The position numbers and the translations under genes were made by a program. A DNA stretch of 64,000 nt from Bacteroidales bacterium UBA4331 (GTDB lineage: Bacteria > Bacteroidota > Bacteroidia > Bacteroidales > Paludibacteraceae). Positions 1 through 6,712 of the stretch are shown piece after piece (within the stretch, counting starts at the first letter, position 1; each line of letters opens with the position of its first letter). Below the pieces are notes generated by a model. It searched no databases. It saw nothing but the letters and a program-made list of their open reading frames with translations, and was not told the DNA's origin. The DNA lies in NCBI GenBank assembly GCA_002394395.1, contig DGTR01000034.1, forward strand, positions 1 to 64,000, given 5' to 3'.

Positions 1-31
1 AATTTTCATAGTTAAGGTTTAGGTTTGATGG

Positions 32-59
32 CAATAGGAGGCTGTGAAGTTTCCTATTG
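32..59. repeat. Inverted repeat, 8-bp arms
   Basis: CAATAGGA (32-39) and TCCTATTG (52-59) are perfect inverted copies around a 12-base loop. The same word family returns in the hairpin at 76-115, so the four arms could pair in alternative ways, as in an attenuator. No function is shown. Confidence 0.5.
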
Positions 60-75
60 TTTTTAAACCAAAGGG

Positions 76-115
76 TTAAAAAAGAATAGGTCTTTTTTGG
101 CCTATTGTTTTTTAA
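76..115. terminator. Hairpin with flanking A and T tracts, likely terminator
   Basis: AATAGGTC (85-92) pairs with GGCCTATT (99-106) around a T6 loop. After a G/G mismatch, A tract 78-83 pairs with T tract 108-113. This is a rho-independent terminator shape that would work in either direction. It probably ends a transcript entering from before the window. Confidence 0.6.
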
Positions 116-131
116 ACAAAGCGAAAAGAAT

Positions 132-242
132 ATGGAAAATACGGATCTTGTTTTTGACACTCCCTCTCTGCCGGATTTGACAGATATGGAGGAAGCTCGC
201 AAAGCGATTATCGTCAGCGAGATTTTGGACCGAAAATATTAA
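132..242 (+). CDS. Small 36-residue protein of unknown function
   Basis: ATG at 132 opens a 36-codon frame ending at TAA 240-242, 12 bases before greA. The product is acidic in its first half and ends in a basic helix-like segment (EARKAIIVSEILDRKY). The spacing to greA suggests co-transcription. I do not recognise the family. It could be a real small protein or the surviving 3' end of a longer gene. No good ribosome binding site is visible, which is normal in this phylum. Confidence 0.5.
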   Translation: MENTDLVFDTPSLPDLTDMEEARKAIIVSEILDRKY

Positions 243-254
243 ATTAGAAATACT

Positions 255-719
255 ATGGCAACGTACATGACCGCTGATGGTCTAAAGAAACTAAAAGAGG
301 AAATCCAACAGTTGGAGACTGTGGAACGCCCGCGTATCATTGCCGCTATAGCAGAAGCGCGTGAGAAGGGCGATTTAAGTGAGAACGCAGAATACGATGC
401 TGCGAAAGAGGCGCAGGGTGCGCTGGAGACGAAGATCGCTGTGCTGAAAGCCCGTCTGGCTGAGGCGCGCGTCCTTGATGCATCGGATATACGGACCGAT
501 GAGGTGCAGATCCTGACGAAAGTGCGCGTACGCATGGCGAACGGAATGGAGAAGACTTTCCATCTCGTCACCGAAGGAGAAGCGAACCTCGCGGAAGGTA
601 AGATTTCCGTCACCACCCCGATCGCAAAAGGTCTGATGGGAAAGAAAGTAGGAGAGATTGCGGAGATCCAAGTCCCCGCAGGTGTCCTCAAACTTGAGGT
701 CCTCGAGATCAGCCTCTAA
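255..719 (+). CDS. greA: Transcription elongation factor GreA
   Basis: GreA enters the secondary channel of RNA polymerase and stimulates cleavage of backtracked transcripts, rescuing stalled complexes. The 154 residues match the family length. An N-terminal coiled coil (about 8-75) carries the tip motif GDLSENAEY (39-47) with the acidic residues that position the catalytic metal. The C-terminal FKBP-like domain follows, with typical segments such as SVTTPIAKGLMGKKVGE. The start is the ATG giving the usual MATYMTADGL beginning. The HIT gene follows directly, with a microrepeat in the junction, so the two are probably one operon. Confidence 0.95.
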   Translation: MATYMTADGLKKLKEEIQQLETVERPRIIAAIAEAREKGDLSENAEYDAAKEAQGALETKIAVLKARLAEARVLDASDIRTDEVQILTKVRVRMANGMEKTFHLVTEGEANLAEGKISVTTPIAKGLMGKKVGEIAEIQVPAGVLKLEVLEISL

Positions 720-754
720 ATGACCAAATGGTAAATGCCCAAATCGTAAATGTC
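718..754 (+). repeat. Microrepeat at the greA-HIT junction (15-bp words)
   Basis: Starting in the greA stop codon, the words AAATGACC, AAATGGT, AAATGCCC, AAATCGT and AAATGTC follow one another, that is two degenerate 15-bp units and a part. The last word runs into the HIT start codon at 755. The unit is close to GACAAAATGGTAAAT found at 4967-4996 and 57207-57236. Confidence 0.75.
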
Positions 755-1162
755 ATGACTCTCTTTACTCGTATCATCAAAGGTGAGATCCCGAGCTACA
801 AGGTAGCCGAGGACGACAAGCATTACGCTTTTCTGGACATCAATCCGCTCGTGAAGGGACATACGCTCGTCATCCCGAAGTTGGCGGAGCCGGAAGCAGA
901 TTATATCTTCGATCTGACGGACGAGCAGTTGCAAGGCCTGATCACGTTTGCGAAAAAAGTAGCAGTGGGAATCAAAGCCGCTACGGGTTGCAAACGCGTC
1001 GGTGTAGCTGTCTTGGGTATGGAGGTGAACCACGTGCATATCCACCTCGTGCCGATGAACTCGGAGAAGGACATGCTCTTCACTAACCCCAAGCTCTCTC
1101 TCCCGGCAGAAGAGATGGCGATCATCGCCAACTCCATCGCCGAAGCGATAGAGAAGAAATAA
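755..1162 (+). CDS. HIT family nucleotide hydrolase/transferase
   Basis: A histidine-triad protein of the Hint/HinT branch, 135 residues from the ATG at 755. Such enzymes hydrolyse phosphoramidate or adenylyl bonds on purine nucleotides in the cytoplasm. The active-site motif NHVHIHLVP (about 92-100) holds the alternating histidines, and the N-terminal FTRIIKGEIPSYKV and PLVKGHTLVIPK segments are typical. An in-frame ATG at 728 exists but adds only microrepeat-encoded residues (MVNAQIVNV) absent from the family, so 755 is preferred. A strong bidirectional terminator follows. Confidence 0.9.
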   Translation: MTLFTRIIKGEIPSYKVAEDDKHYAFLDINPLVKGHTLVIPKLAEPEADYIFDLTDEQLQGLITFAKKVAVGIKAATGCKRVGVAVLGMEVNHVHIHLVPMNSEKDMLFTNPKLSLPAEEMAIIANSIAEAIEKK

Positions 1163-1191
1163 ATAAAGCCCGCGGTTGCGGGCTTTATTGT
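1162..1191. terminator. Bidirectional terminator
   Basis: AATAAAGCCCGC (1162-1173) pairs perfectly over 12 bp with 1178-1189 around a GGTT loop, with A/T-rich flanks on both sides. It lies between convergent genes (HIT on plus, M13 peptidase on minus) and can end both. Confidence 0.9.
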
Positions 1192-3231
1192 TTACCATAT
1201 CGATACTCGATTCTCCGGAGCGATATACATCGGGCTTTCCTCCGTCACGTTCCATGCCTCGTACCAGGCGTTGATCTGCGGCAGAGCACCGTTGACACGC
1301 CAACGACCGAGGGAGTGAGGATCGCTCTTCGTGCGGTTCAGGATCTCCTCCGGACGGATGTTACCTGCCCAGACGTTCGCGTACGCAAGGAAGAACCGTT
1401 GTGCCGGCGTGAAGCCGTCGCGGGTCTGCAGACGCTCACTCTCGGGCTTGCTCTCTTCGTTCAGGCAGAAAGCCAGGTAACTAACCTGCAGACCGCCGTG
1501 GTCAGCGATGTTCTCACCCAGCGTGAACGCACCGTTAGCGTGTACACCCGGAGCCACTTCGATCTTGTTGAACGCTTCTTCCATCACTTTCGTGCGCTCG
1601 TCGAAGGCGGCTTTGTCCTCTGCCGTCCACCAGTTGATCATGTTACCGTCCTTGTCGAACTGACAACCCTGATCGTCGAAGCCGTGGGTCATCTCATGAC
1701 CGATGACAACACCGATAGCGCCGTAGTTGAACGCGTCATCGGCGCTCATGTCGAAGAACGGATACTGCAGGATGCCGGCAGGGAAACAGATCTCGTTGGA
1801 CGAGGGGTTATAGTATGCGTTCACCGTCTGCGGCGTCATGTACCATTTCTTCTTGTCCACCGGCTTGCCGAGGTAGCTGAGGCTGTACTCCTGCTCGAAT
1901 TTCGCAGCGCGCTCGAGGTTAGCATAGTAGGTATCCTCCGGGTTGATGTCGAGCTTCGAGTAGTCGCGCCATTCGTCCGGATAACCGATCTTGATGGTGA
2001 TGGCGTTCAGCTTCTCGAGGGCTTTCGCCTTCGTCTCGTCGCTCATCCATGCTAAGTTCTCAATGCGGATACCCAGCGCTTTTTGCAGGTTATGCACGAG
2101 CGCGAGCATGCGTTCCTTATTCTCTTCGGGGAAGTATTTCTGTACGTACATCTGTCCTACCGCCTCGCCGAGCGTGCCGTTGACGATACCCACGGCGCGT
2201 TTCCATAGCGGACTCGGTTCCTCACGGCCGGAGAGCACCTTGCCGTAGAAATCAAAACTCGTCATGTATATCTCCGTCGTCAGGTACGATGCCGCACCTT
2301 CGATGGCCTGCCATGTGAACAGCGTCTTCAGGTCCTCCAGCGGCTCGTCCGCCAGCATCTTGCCTGCTTCCTGCAGGTGCGGTATCTGTCCTACGGAGAG
2401 GCTGTCTAACTCTACGCCCAAGGCATCGAAATATGCTTTCCAATCGACCTGCGGCACGAGCTCCTGCAACTCCGCGATGGACATCTTGTTGTAGTTCTTG
2501 ATCGGGTCACGCAGCTCCACGTTGTTATACGCCGCTTTGGCGAGGCGTGTCTCCATACGCAGCACCGTCTGAGCGCGGTCAGCGCTATCGCTGAAACCGA
2601 ACAGACCGAACATCTTCTCTACGTACGCCACGTAGGCATTACGGATGGCGGTTGTCTGCTCGTCGGTGTCGAGGTAGTACTCTTTCTCGCCGAGCGCAAA
2701 ACCTGCCTGGCACTCGTTGAGGATGTTCATCGAACTGTTCATCGCGTCGGCATCGACGTACATCGCCCATAGCTGATAGTCCATCGCCGCACCGAGGTGC
2801 TTCGACAGCTCCTCACGAGAAGTTATAGCCGCTATCTCGTCGAGGGTATGCTGCACCGGTGCTATACCTTCGCGGTCACGACGTGCCGTGTCCATCGCGA
2901 GGTTATACAAGTCCCCGATCTTCTGCTCGATAGAACCCATCTCTTGGCTCTTGTCTCTTGACTCTTGGCTCTTGGCTATCTCCTGGATCAGCCCATTCAC
3001 CTGCTCGAGGTTCGTCAGCCCGAGTTTGTCGAACGAACCGAAACGTGCATACTCCGGCGTCAAGGGGTTGTTAGCCATCCATCCGCCGCACGCAAACTGA
3101 TAGAAGTCATTCTGCGGAACCGCCGTTGTGTCTAAGTTCGCTAAGTCGATACCGGTCGTCTGTTCCTGTTTGTTAGTACAAGCTGTAGTCATAAGCATTA
3201 CTGCGCTTAAAGTAAAAATAAGTTTTTTCAT
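1192..3231 (-). CDS. M13 family zinc metallopeptidase, lipoprotein
   Basis: A neprilysin/PepO-type endopeptidase, 679 residues from the ATG at 3231. The start yields a lipoprotein signal peptide ending in the lipobox MTTAC. The upstream ATG at 3258 overlaps the -7 promoter box and is unlikely. The zinc site is GHEMTH (about residue 507-512), with the downstream glutamate in ENIADHGG (about 572-579) and the family substrate-binding NAYYNP (about 470). The C-terminus SIW resembles the family's closing CxxW region. Predicted on the outer membrane or periplasmic side, cutting short peptides. Residues near 100 (KSQESRDKSQE) are encoded by a heptamer array at 2941-2975, an inserted linker. Confidence 0.93.
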   Translation of the reverse strand: MKKLIFTLSAVMLMTTACTNKQEQTTGIDLANLDTTAVPQNDFYQFACGGWMANNPLTPEYARFGSFDKLGLTNLEQVNGLIQEIAKSQESRDKSQEMGSIEQKIGDLYNLAMDTARRDREGIAPVQHTLDEIAAITSREELSKHLGAAMDYQLWAMYVDADAMNSSMNILNECQAGFALGEKEYYLDTDEQTTAIRNAYVAYVEKMFGLFGFSDSADRAQTVLRMETRLAKAAYNNVELRDPIKNYNKMSIAELQELVPQVDWKAYFDALGVELDSLSVGQIPHLQEAGKMLADEPLEDLKTLFTWQAIEGAASYLTTEIYMTSFDFYGKVLSGREEPSPLWKRAVGIVNGTLGEAVGQMYVQKYFPEENKERMLALVHNLQKALGIRIENLAWMSDETKAKALEKLNAITIKIGYPDEWRDYSKLDINPEDTYYANLERAAKFEQEYSLSYLGKPVDKKKWYMTPQTVNAYYNPSSNEICFPAGILQYPFFDMSADDAFNYGAIGVVIGHEMTHGFDDQGCQFDKDGNMINWWTAEDKAAFDERTKVMEEAFNKIEVAPGVHANGAFTLGENIADHGGLQVSYLAFCLNEESKPESERLQTRDGFTPAQRFFLAYANVWAGNIRPEEILNRTKSDPHSLGRWRVNGALPQINAWYEAWNVTEESPMYIAPENRVSIW
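2941..2975 (-). repeat. Heptamer array CTCTTGN x5 inside the M13 gene
   Basis: Five consecutive 7-base units CTCTTG followed by G, T, A, G, G. Thirty-five bases is not a multiple of three, yet the reading frame is open. It encodes a Ser/Gln/Lys/Glu-rich linker. Confidence 0.9.
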
Positions 3232-3255
3232 AATCGAATTTTTCAAAATCGCCTG

Positions 3256-3286
3256 CAAAATTACTGCTTTTTTTTGAGATATGCAA
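3256..3286 (-). promoter_or_regulatory. Promoter of the M13 peptidase gene
   Basis: On the minus strand, TTGCATATCTC (3286-3276) is the -33 box and TAATTTTG (3263-3256) the -7 box. It fires towards the start at 3231. Confidence 0.8.
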
Positions 3287-3361
3287 GAAAAATCGTAGAT
3301 TTTTAGGAGTTTGGCGGCAGAGCCGCTGGTTTGGGGCTTCGCCCTCGTTTGGGAGTTTGGG

Positions 3362-3397
3362 TATAAAAAGCCCCTCCTTTTAGGGAGGGGTCGGGGG
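3362..3397 (-). terminator. GC-rich palindromic repeat serving as terminator
   Basis: CCCCTCC (3371-3377) pairs with GGAGGGG (3384-3390). Read on the minus strand it is followed by CTTTTTAT, a terminator for the gene ending at 3404. The palindrome plus the adjoining TCGGGGG closely resembles a copy inserted in the SDR gene at 43188-43216. Confidence 0.75.
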
Positions 3398-3403
3398 TAG
3401 TCT

Positions 3404-3790
3404 TTAGCTGTGCTGCTGATCCCACTCAGCGCCGCAGATCTTCCAGTAGTAGGCCTTCATGGTTTTTGCGCCATCGGGGTCGTTCTTCTGTGCGCGGAAG
3501 TTCGCCTGATCGGTGGTGAGCTTCGACAGATCGGATTTGCGGGCCTTGATCGCCTGCGCTACCGCGGTGAAGCGGTTACGGATCTGAATCTCGCGCTGAC
3601 TCAACGGGCTGTTGCGTTTGTACGAATCGGGATCCTTGACGTAGATGCGTTGGCAGTCCGGGTTGGTGGTCGCCGCCGTTCGGTGGGTCGCGAGCAACAT
3701 CTTCTCGCAGCTGTGCTGACCGCTCTTACTAGGTTTGGACAATGCGCCGGACACATGATCAATTCCGGCTGAATAAGTTACACTTGCCAT
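3404..3790 (-). CDS. Uncharacterised protein, island paralogue family (128 aa)
   Basis: No function is recognised. The layout matches the 4202 and 5004 genes: a short beta-rich start (VTYSAGIDHVSGAL), a Cys/His/Arg-rich middle (residues 25-50), then a helical part with LSQREIQIRNRF followed by LTTDQ and an aromatic C-terminus. Proteins of this layout are common hypotheticals in gut Bacteroidales as far as I recall. It is the last gene of the minus-strand island and is followed by a terminator. A 160-base leader separates it from the gene upstream. Confidence 0.7.
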   Translation of the reverse strand: MASVTYSAGIDHVSGALSKPSKSGQHSCEKMLLATHRTAATTNPDCQRIYVKDPDSYKRNSPLSQREIQIRNRFTAVAQAIKARKSDLSKLTTDQANFRAQKNDPDGAKTMKAYYWKICGAEWDQQHS

Positions 3791-3949
3791 GTCGTGCGAG
3801 CTATCCTCGTAAGCGCCACAAAACTCCGTTTTATGGGTAGTTACTCGGATGCTCTCACTCTTCGGTCCGCACGCACTGCGTTAGCGTACGTCCCGAGGGG
3901 AGAGCCCTCTAAGCTCGATGAGAGGTGTTAGGTTTGATTGAACAATAGG
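3791..3949. other. 160-base intergenic leader with imperfect inverted repeats
   Basis: Between two island genes lies a GC-rich stretch with imperfect dyads (CTCTC near 3855 against GAGAG near 3901; GCACTGCG against nearby GCG words), then a low-complexity T/G stretch. It also shares CGATGAGAGG with the leader at 4509-4519. I see no open frame or promoter. Confidence 0.4.
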
Positions 3950-4150
3950 TTAATACTTCCGTGAGCCGTCGTAGCTCTCGACTGTTTTAGTCTGGATGAC
4001 GACGGAGGTGTCGCCTTTCTGCCATGCTTCCGAACGGGTGGTGACGGTTCGGGTGACGTTGCAGGAACTCAGTCCCAGGCCCGCCGCCAATGCCGTAAGG
4101 GCGGCGATGAGGACGGAGATGACCAGTTTCAGAATTTCTTTCTTAGTCAT
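3950..4150 (-). CDS. Small lipoprotein, 'smalltalk'-like
   Basis: A 66-residue protein with a hydrophobic N-terminal segment (about 8-27) ending in LGLSSC, a lipobox at Cys30. The remaining 36 residues are polar (TTRSEAWQKGDTSVVIQTKTVESYDG). The opening resembles the short 'smalltalk' proteins of Bacteroides that lie beside lytic amidases and HU-like genes, but it is longer and no amidase is present here. Role unknown; predicted membrane-anchored. Confidence 0.65.
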   Translation of the reverse strand: MTKKEILKLVISVLIAALTALAAGLGLSSCNVTRTVTTRSEAWQKGDTSVVIQTKTVESYDGSRKY

Positions 4151-4153
4151 AGT

Positions 4154-4174
4154 GGGTTAGGGTTAAGGGTTAGA
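4154..4174. repeat. Heptamer array GGTTARG x3
   Basis: GGGTTAG, GGTTAAG and GGTTAGA follow each other just upstream of the start codon of the small lipoprotein gene. They directly abut a 7-bp palindrome, ATCAGCC (4174-4180) and GGCTGAT (4187-4193). Confidence 0.65.
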
Positions 4175-4201
4175 TCAGCCATTTATGGCTGATGCGTTCT
4201 T

Positions 4202-4507
4202 TTAGTTGCCGAGCTTTGCGTATTCCATCGCGAACATGTACCCTTGGAGGGAGACGTACTTCGTTTGGTTTTTGAAGGCGGTAGCGTAATCGGCGATTTG
4301 CTCTTGGGTGAGTGCTTTGACGGCAGCTCGTGCCTGGGTGAACTTCGTTTGTCGAGCGAGTTCTGCTTCCGAGAAGGGTTTGGTTCGCGGGTTACAGATC
4401 TTGCCGGTGCAAAGGGTGCGAGCGCGGCGTTGGAAGTAGATGTCCGAGTGGGAACAGAGTTTTCCTCGGAGCTCTTTGATCAATTCGATCGGTTTGAATT
4501 TTGCCAT
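4202..4507 (-). CDS. Uncharacterised protein, island paralogue family (101 aa)
   Basis: Clearly related to the 5004 gene. Both have a short N-terminal strand region with LRGKL, then a basic segment, then the pattern P-x-S-E-x-E followed by R..F, LTxEQ, and a closing Y.[ST]L.GY.FA (here YVSLQGYMFA, residues 85-94). Function unknown. A promoter with a TATCTTTG box lies about 150 bases upstream, so this gene can be expressed apart from the rest of the island. Confidence 0.7.
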   Translation of the reverse strand: MAKFKPIELIKELRGKLCSHSDIYFQRRARTLCTGKICNPRTKPFSEAELARQTKFTQARAAVKALTQEQIADYATAFKNQTKYVSLQGYMFAMEYAKLGN

Positions 4508-4542
4508 GTCGATGAGAGGGTTTAAGTTTAGGTTAATAATTT

Positions 4543-4564
4543 CAGCGCGACGTCAGCGCGACGT
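4543..4564. repeat. 11-bp tandem duplication
   Basis: CAGCGCGACGT occurs twice in a row in the leader of the 4202 gene, followed by a partial third start (GTG). Part of the window-wide microrepeat pattern. Confidence 0.75.
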
Positions 4565-4656
4565 GTGCTGATTGAAGCAATTTGATTTCGATTTAATCCC
4601 GTGGTAGTCCTTATGCGCACTTGGGACACCACGAGGTTATTTTCAAAAATCCGGTG

Positions 4657-4690
4657 CAAAGATAATTCAAAAGTGAACAATGTGTTCCTT
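4657..4690 (-). promoter_or_regulatory. Promoter inside the small-gene island
   Basis: The -7 box TATCTTTG (4664-4657) on the minus strand is followed by GCACCGGATTT. The same run follows the island promoter at 6318-6325, so the two start regions look like copies. The -33 box is weak (TTGTTCAC near 4682) and overlaps the end of the upstream gene. Confidence 0.65.
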
Positions 4691-4990
4691 TGCAGGTGGA
4701 AATTTTATCAAAAAATCGTATCTTTTTCGTCGGAAGGCTTCTTGGTAGTACCATCTGAGGCAGTGGTACACGCGGATGGTGGGAATGCCGTGCTTTTGGG
4801 CGACCGTTTTTCTCGCCGATTCCGCGGATAGCCCTTTGTCCCGGGCGATAAAGTAATCATCGACAACTGCTTGGTTTTGCACCTCGATCTTGTGGCGGGT
4901 CTGGGACATATAGGTGTCATTGGGGTCACGGACGAGGTACGGTACGTCATATAAAGGATAAAGATTATTTACCATTTTGTCATTTACCAT
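4667..4990 (-). CDS. Uncharacterised protein, possible helix-turn-helix
   Basis: A 107-residue protein. Residues about 48-85 (YFIARDKGLSAESARKTV, then a further predicted helix around HGIPTIRVYHCL) look like a helix-turn-helix of the phage regulator or small-terminase kind, followed by a basic tail RRKRYDF. This is an inference from pattern only. The first eight residues MVNDKMVN come from the 15-bp microrepeat at 4967-4996, so the true start may be either ATG of that repeat or a codon further in. Confidence 0.6.
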   Translation of the reverse strand: MVNDKMVNNLYPLYDVPYLVRDPNDTYMSQTRHKIEVQNQAVVDDYFIARDKGLSAESARKTVAQKHGIPTIRVYHCLRWYYQEAFRRKRYDFLIKFPPAKEHIVHF

Positions 4991-4996
4991 TTTGTC
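4967..4996 (-). repeat. Two perfect 15-bp units (GACAAAATGGTAAAT on minus)
   Basis: The unit occurs twice exactly, between the stop codon of the 5004 gene and the 4667 reading frame, and supplies the candidate start codons. The same word is at 57207-57236 and, altered, at 718-754, 52345-52359 and 60413-60440. Confidence 0.85.
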
Positions 4997-5003
4997 ATTT
5001 TTC

Positions 5004-5327
5004 TTACATCCATTCCTTGTTCAGCCGCGCAAAGGCATACCCCCGCAACGTGCAGTACGTCTTGCCCTGGTATTTATACCCGTCGGCGACCCATTTCTTG
5101 CGCAACCACTCCCATTGTTCGGGCGTCAATCGGTTGATCGCCTGTGTCAGCGTGGCGAACCGCTGCCGGTGTTCGATCTCTTTCTCGCTCGGCTGCGTGG
5201 TTCTCTCTTTCGGCATTTTGGCTACTACCTGCTTGCCGTTCCGTATCTGGAAAACTTGGTTTCCCAACTTGCCGCGCAGCATCATTCCCGCTCCGCGAGC
5301 TGTCTTTACTTCTATTACTTGTGCCAT
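5004..5327 (-). CDS. Uncharacterised protein, island paralogue family (107 aa)
   Basis: Best-formed member of the family. Residues 17-36 give LRGKLGNQVFQIRNGKQVV, a beta hairpin rich in Gly, reminiscent of small phage-associated Bacteroidota proteins. Then come SEKEIEHRQRF, LTPEQWEWLRKKW and the closing YCTLRGYAFARLN. Function unknown. It starts 4 bases after the stop of the preceding gene, so they share a transcript. Confidence 0.7.
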   Translation of the reverse strand: MAQVIEVKTARGAGMMLRGKLGNQVFQIRNGKQVVAKMPKERTTQPSEKEIEHRQRFATLTQAINRLTPEQWEWLRKKWVADGYKYQGKTYCTLRGYAFARLNKEWM

Positions 5328-5331
5328 AGTT

Positions 5332-5673
5332 TTAATTTTTTAACGTTTGTAAATGAAATTTCTCTATATCCTCCCGTGTGTACATCCCCCAGGCCCCGTT
5401 GTATTTGGCGGAAAAGACCTGCACGCCTTGCGGGATGATACATCCCCGATAATTAATAGGCTCAGGCTTTTTTGTCTGCCAGATGTTTTCGCGGATGGCA
5501 CGTATCGGGTCGAAGTTGACAAATGCCTTTTCCTTCAATTTTTTGGTGATGGTGGTAAAGGCTATCTGCTGTTCTTCGTCCGTCAGTGTCTCCCAAAACC
5601 GCCGGGTGCCTTCTTCTTTCTTGGCGCTCGCTCCGTGGTCGTAGAGTAGCTGCCATATCGCGTTAAAATCCAT
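5332..5673 (-). CDS. Uncharacterised phage-type protein (113 aa)
   Basis: An acidic helical N-terminal half (IWQLLYDHGASAKKEEGTRR, then LTDEEQQIAF) is followed by DPIRAIRENI and a compact C-terminus with AKYNGAWGMYTREDIEKF. I associate this layout with small accessory genes in Bacteroides phages and prophages, but cannot name a function. It is tightly coupled to the 5004 gene downstream. Confidence 0.6.
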   Translation of the reverse strand: MDFNAIWQLLYDHGASAKKEEGTRRFWETLTDEEQQIAFTTITKKLKEKAFVNFDPIRAIRENIWQTKKPEPINYRGCIIPQGVQVFSAKYNGAWGMYTREDIEKFHLQTLKN

Positions 5674-5686
5674 AGTCTAAAAAAAT

Positions 5687-5732
5687 TGTGGTGGTGGTAG
5701 AGTGTAGCATAGTATAGTCTTTACCACCCATT
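5687..5732 (-). other. Inverted repeat in leader of the 5332 gene
   Basis: GGTGGTAGAG near 5688-5698 and TTTACCACC near 5722-5730 can pair. On the minus strand this hairpin lies just ahead of the start codon at 5673, so it could affect translation. No more can be said. Confidence 0.4.
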
Positions 5733-5761
5733 TTCTTTTTTAATTTTCTTTTGCTTCTTTT

Positions 5762-5838
5762 CTTTTATCGGCTTTCTTTTTCAAAGCAAGCCTCAAACGA
5801 TCTGCTAACGCTGTATGCTTTTATCGGCTTTCTTTTTC
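5762..5838. repeat. 21-bp direct repeat, duplicated gene end
   Basis: The same 21 bases occupy 5762-5782 and 5818-5838. The second copy is the last codons and stop of the 5821 gene (EKESR, stop). The first repeats that gene end 56 bases further on, with a stop in the same place, so it looks like the scar of a deleted tandem copy. Confidence 0.8.
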
Positions 5839-6240
5839 TTTACCGAACGCCATTCGGAAGCCGAACTTGATGGAGTCGGAGTCGGGATGGGCTTTGGCGA
5901 GTTTCTCGGCGGTGCGTTTGACGTCGGCACGCATGTCCTTGAGTTGCGCGGCAATCTGCTCCTGCAGGGCGAGTTGCTGGACGTAGATCGCGTGGTTCGG
6001 GTCAGAGGTCACAGCCGGGTTGGTGTTCTTCTCCCAGGTGTAGGACTTAGGCCGGCTGACAACGATCTTGATGCCGTGGTACTCGATGGTGCCGGTGAAG
6101 GACTTGCCCAGACCACGTTCGGCGATGAGGGCTTGTACGGCTTCCTCTACCTGCGGACGGAGCGCTTTGAGGGTTTCTTCGGACTCGTTGCATGCTACTT
6201 GTGCTGCAAAAAATTGATCGATAACTTCGTAATTTTTCAT
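5821..6240 (-). CDS. Phage-type protein, Gp157-like layout
   Basis: A 139-residue protein, first gene of the minus-strand island. Residues about 48-70 contain TGTIEYHGIKIVVSRPKSY followed by TWEKNTNP. This resembles the basic beta segment of siphovirus Gp157-like proteins, linked to resistance against host nucleases. The rest is helical and charged (EEAVQALIAERG; LALQEQIAAQLKDMRADVKRT). The assignment rests on one motif and stays tentative. A promoter at 6318-6325 serves it. Confidence 0.5.
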   Translation of the reverse strand: MKNYEVIDQFFAAQVACNESEETLKALRPQVEEAVQALIAERGLGKSFTGTIEYHGIKIVVSRPKSYTWEKNTNPAVTSDPNHAIYVQQLALQEQIAAQLKDMRADVKRTAEKLAKAHPDSDSIKFGFRMAFGKEKESR

Positions 6241-6317
6241 AATGTTAAAAAAGTTTTAGTTAATGTTCAGGTGCCTGCATAAAGCAAAAGCACCAGACTT
6301 CATTTTGAAATCCGGTG

Positions 6318-6325
6318 CAAAAGTA
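6318..6325 (-). promoter_or_regulatory. Promoter of the minus-strand island
   Basis: TACTTTTG on the minus strand fits the -7 box and is followed by CACCGGATTT, as at the second island promoter (4657-4664). The start codon is about 75 bases downstream. Confidence 0.65.
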
Positions 6326-6335
6326 CTGCAATTTT

Positions 6336-6394
6336 TGTCCGATTGTTAGGACGTTTTGTCCTATAAATGTCCGAAAGATGTCCGACTTGTCCGA
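6336..6394. repeat. TGTCCGA word repeated four times
   Basis: TGTCCGA stands at 6336, 6368, 6379 and 6388, with a variant TGTCCTA at 6357 that forms a small hairpin with AGGAC (6348-6352). It lies upstream of the island promoter, where operator copies would sit. It could equally be a microrepeat array. Confidence 0.6.
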
Positions 6395-6399
6395 AAGTG

Positions 6400-6643
6400 A
6401 CTTATCGGTTTCGATTTATGTTCCGCTGAAGAGAATTTTCGTACACAAACCACCCAAATTCATTGGTGAGACGCGCACCTCCGTGTATTTGCCCTCGTGA
6501 GGCCGCTAAAATCGTGAAAAAGGAGTCTCGTTGTAAGTTGCTGATTTTCAGACTGATAGCATTTTAGTGCAAAAAGTGGCTTTTTTCGTTAAAAAATGAA
6601 GATTTTTGAATTTTTCTTTTTGGACGGTAAAAAAGCAGAAATA
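6400..6643. other. Intergenic stretch without recognised content
   Basis: Between the divergent island and LRR promoters I see AT-rich DNA without an open frame, hairpin or conserved box. Confidence 0.5.
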
Positions 6644-6675
6644 TTTGTGTATGTCAAAAAATTATTGTAATTTTG
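6644..6675 (+). promoter_or_regulatory. Promoter of the leucine-rich repeat genes
   Basis: TTTGTGTATGTC (6644-6655) and TAATTTTG (6668-6675) match both boxes of the phylum consensus, followed by an AT-rich leader of about 35 bases to the ATG at 6713. Confidence 0.85.
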
Positions 6676-6712
6676 CAGCGCAAAATGAAATATAACTAAA
6701 ATCAATAATATT

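Noticed and set aside
3404..6240. Complete prophage
   Set aside because: No integrase, portal, terminase or capsid gene; only seven small genes.
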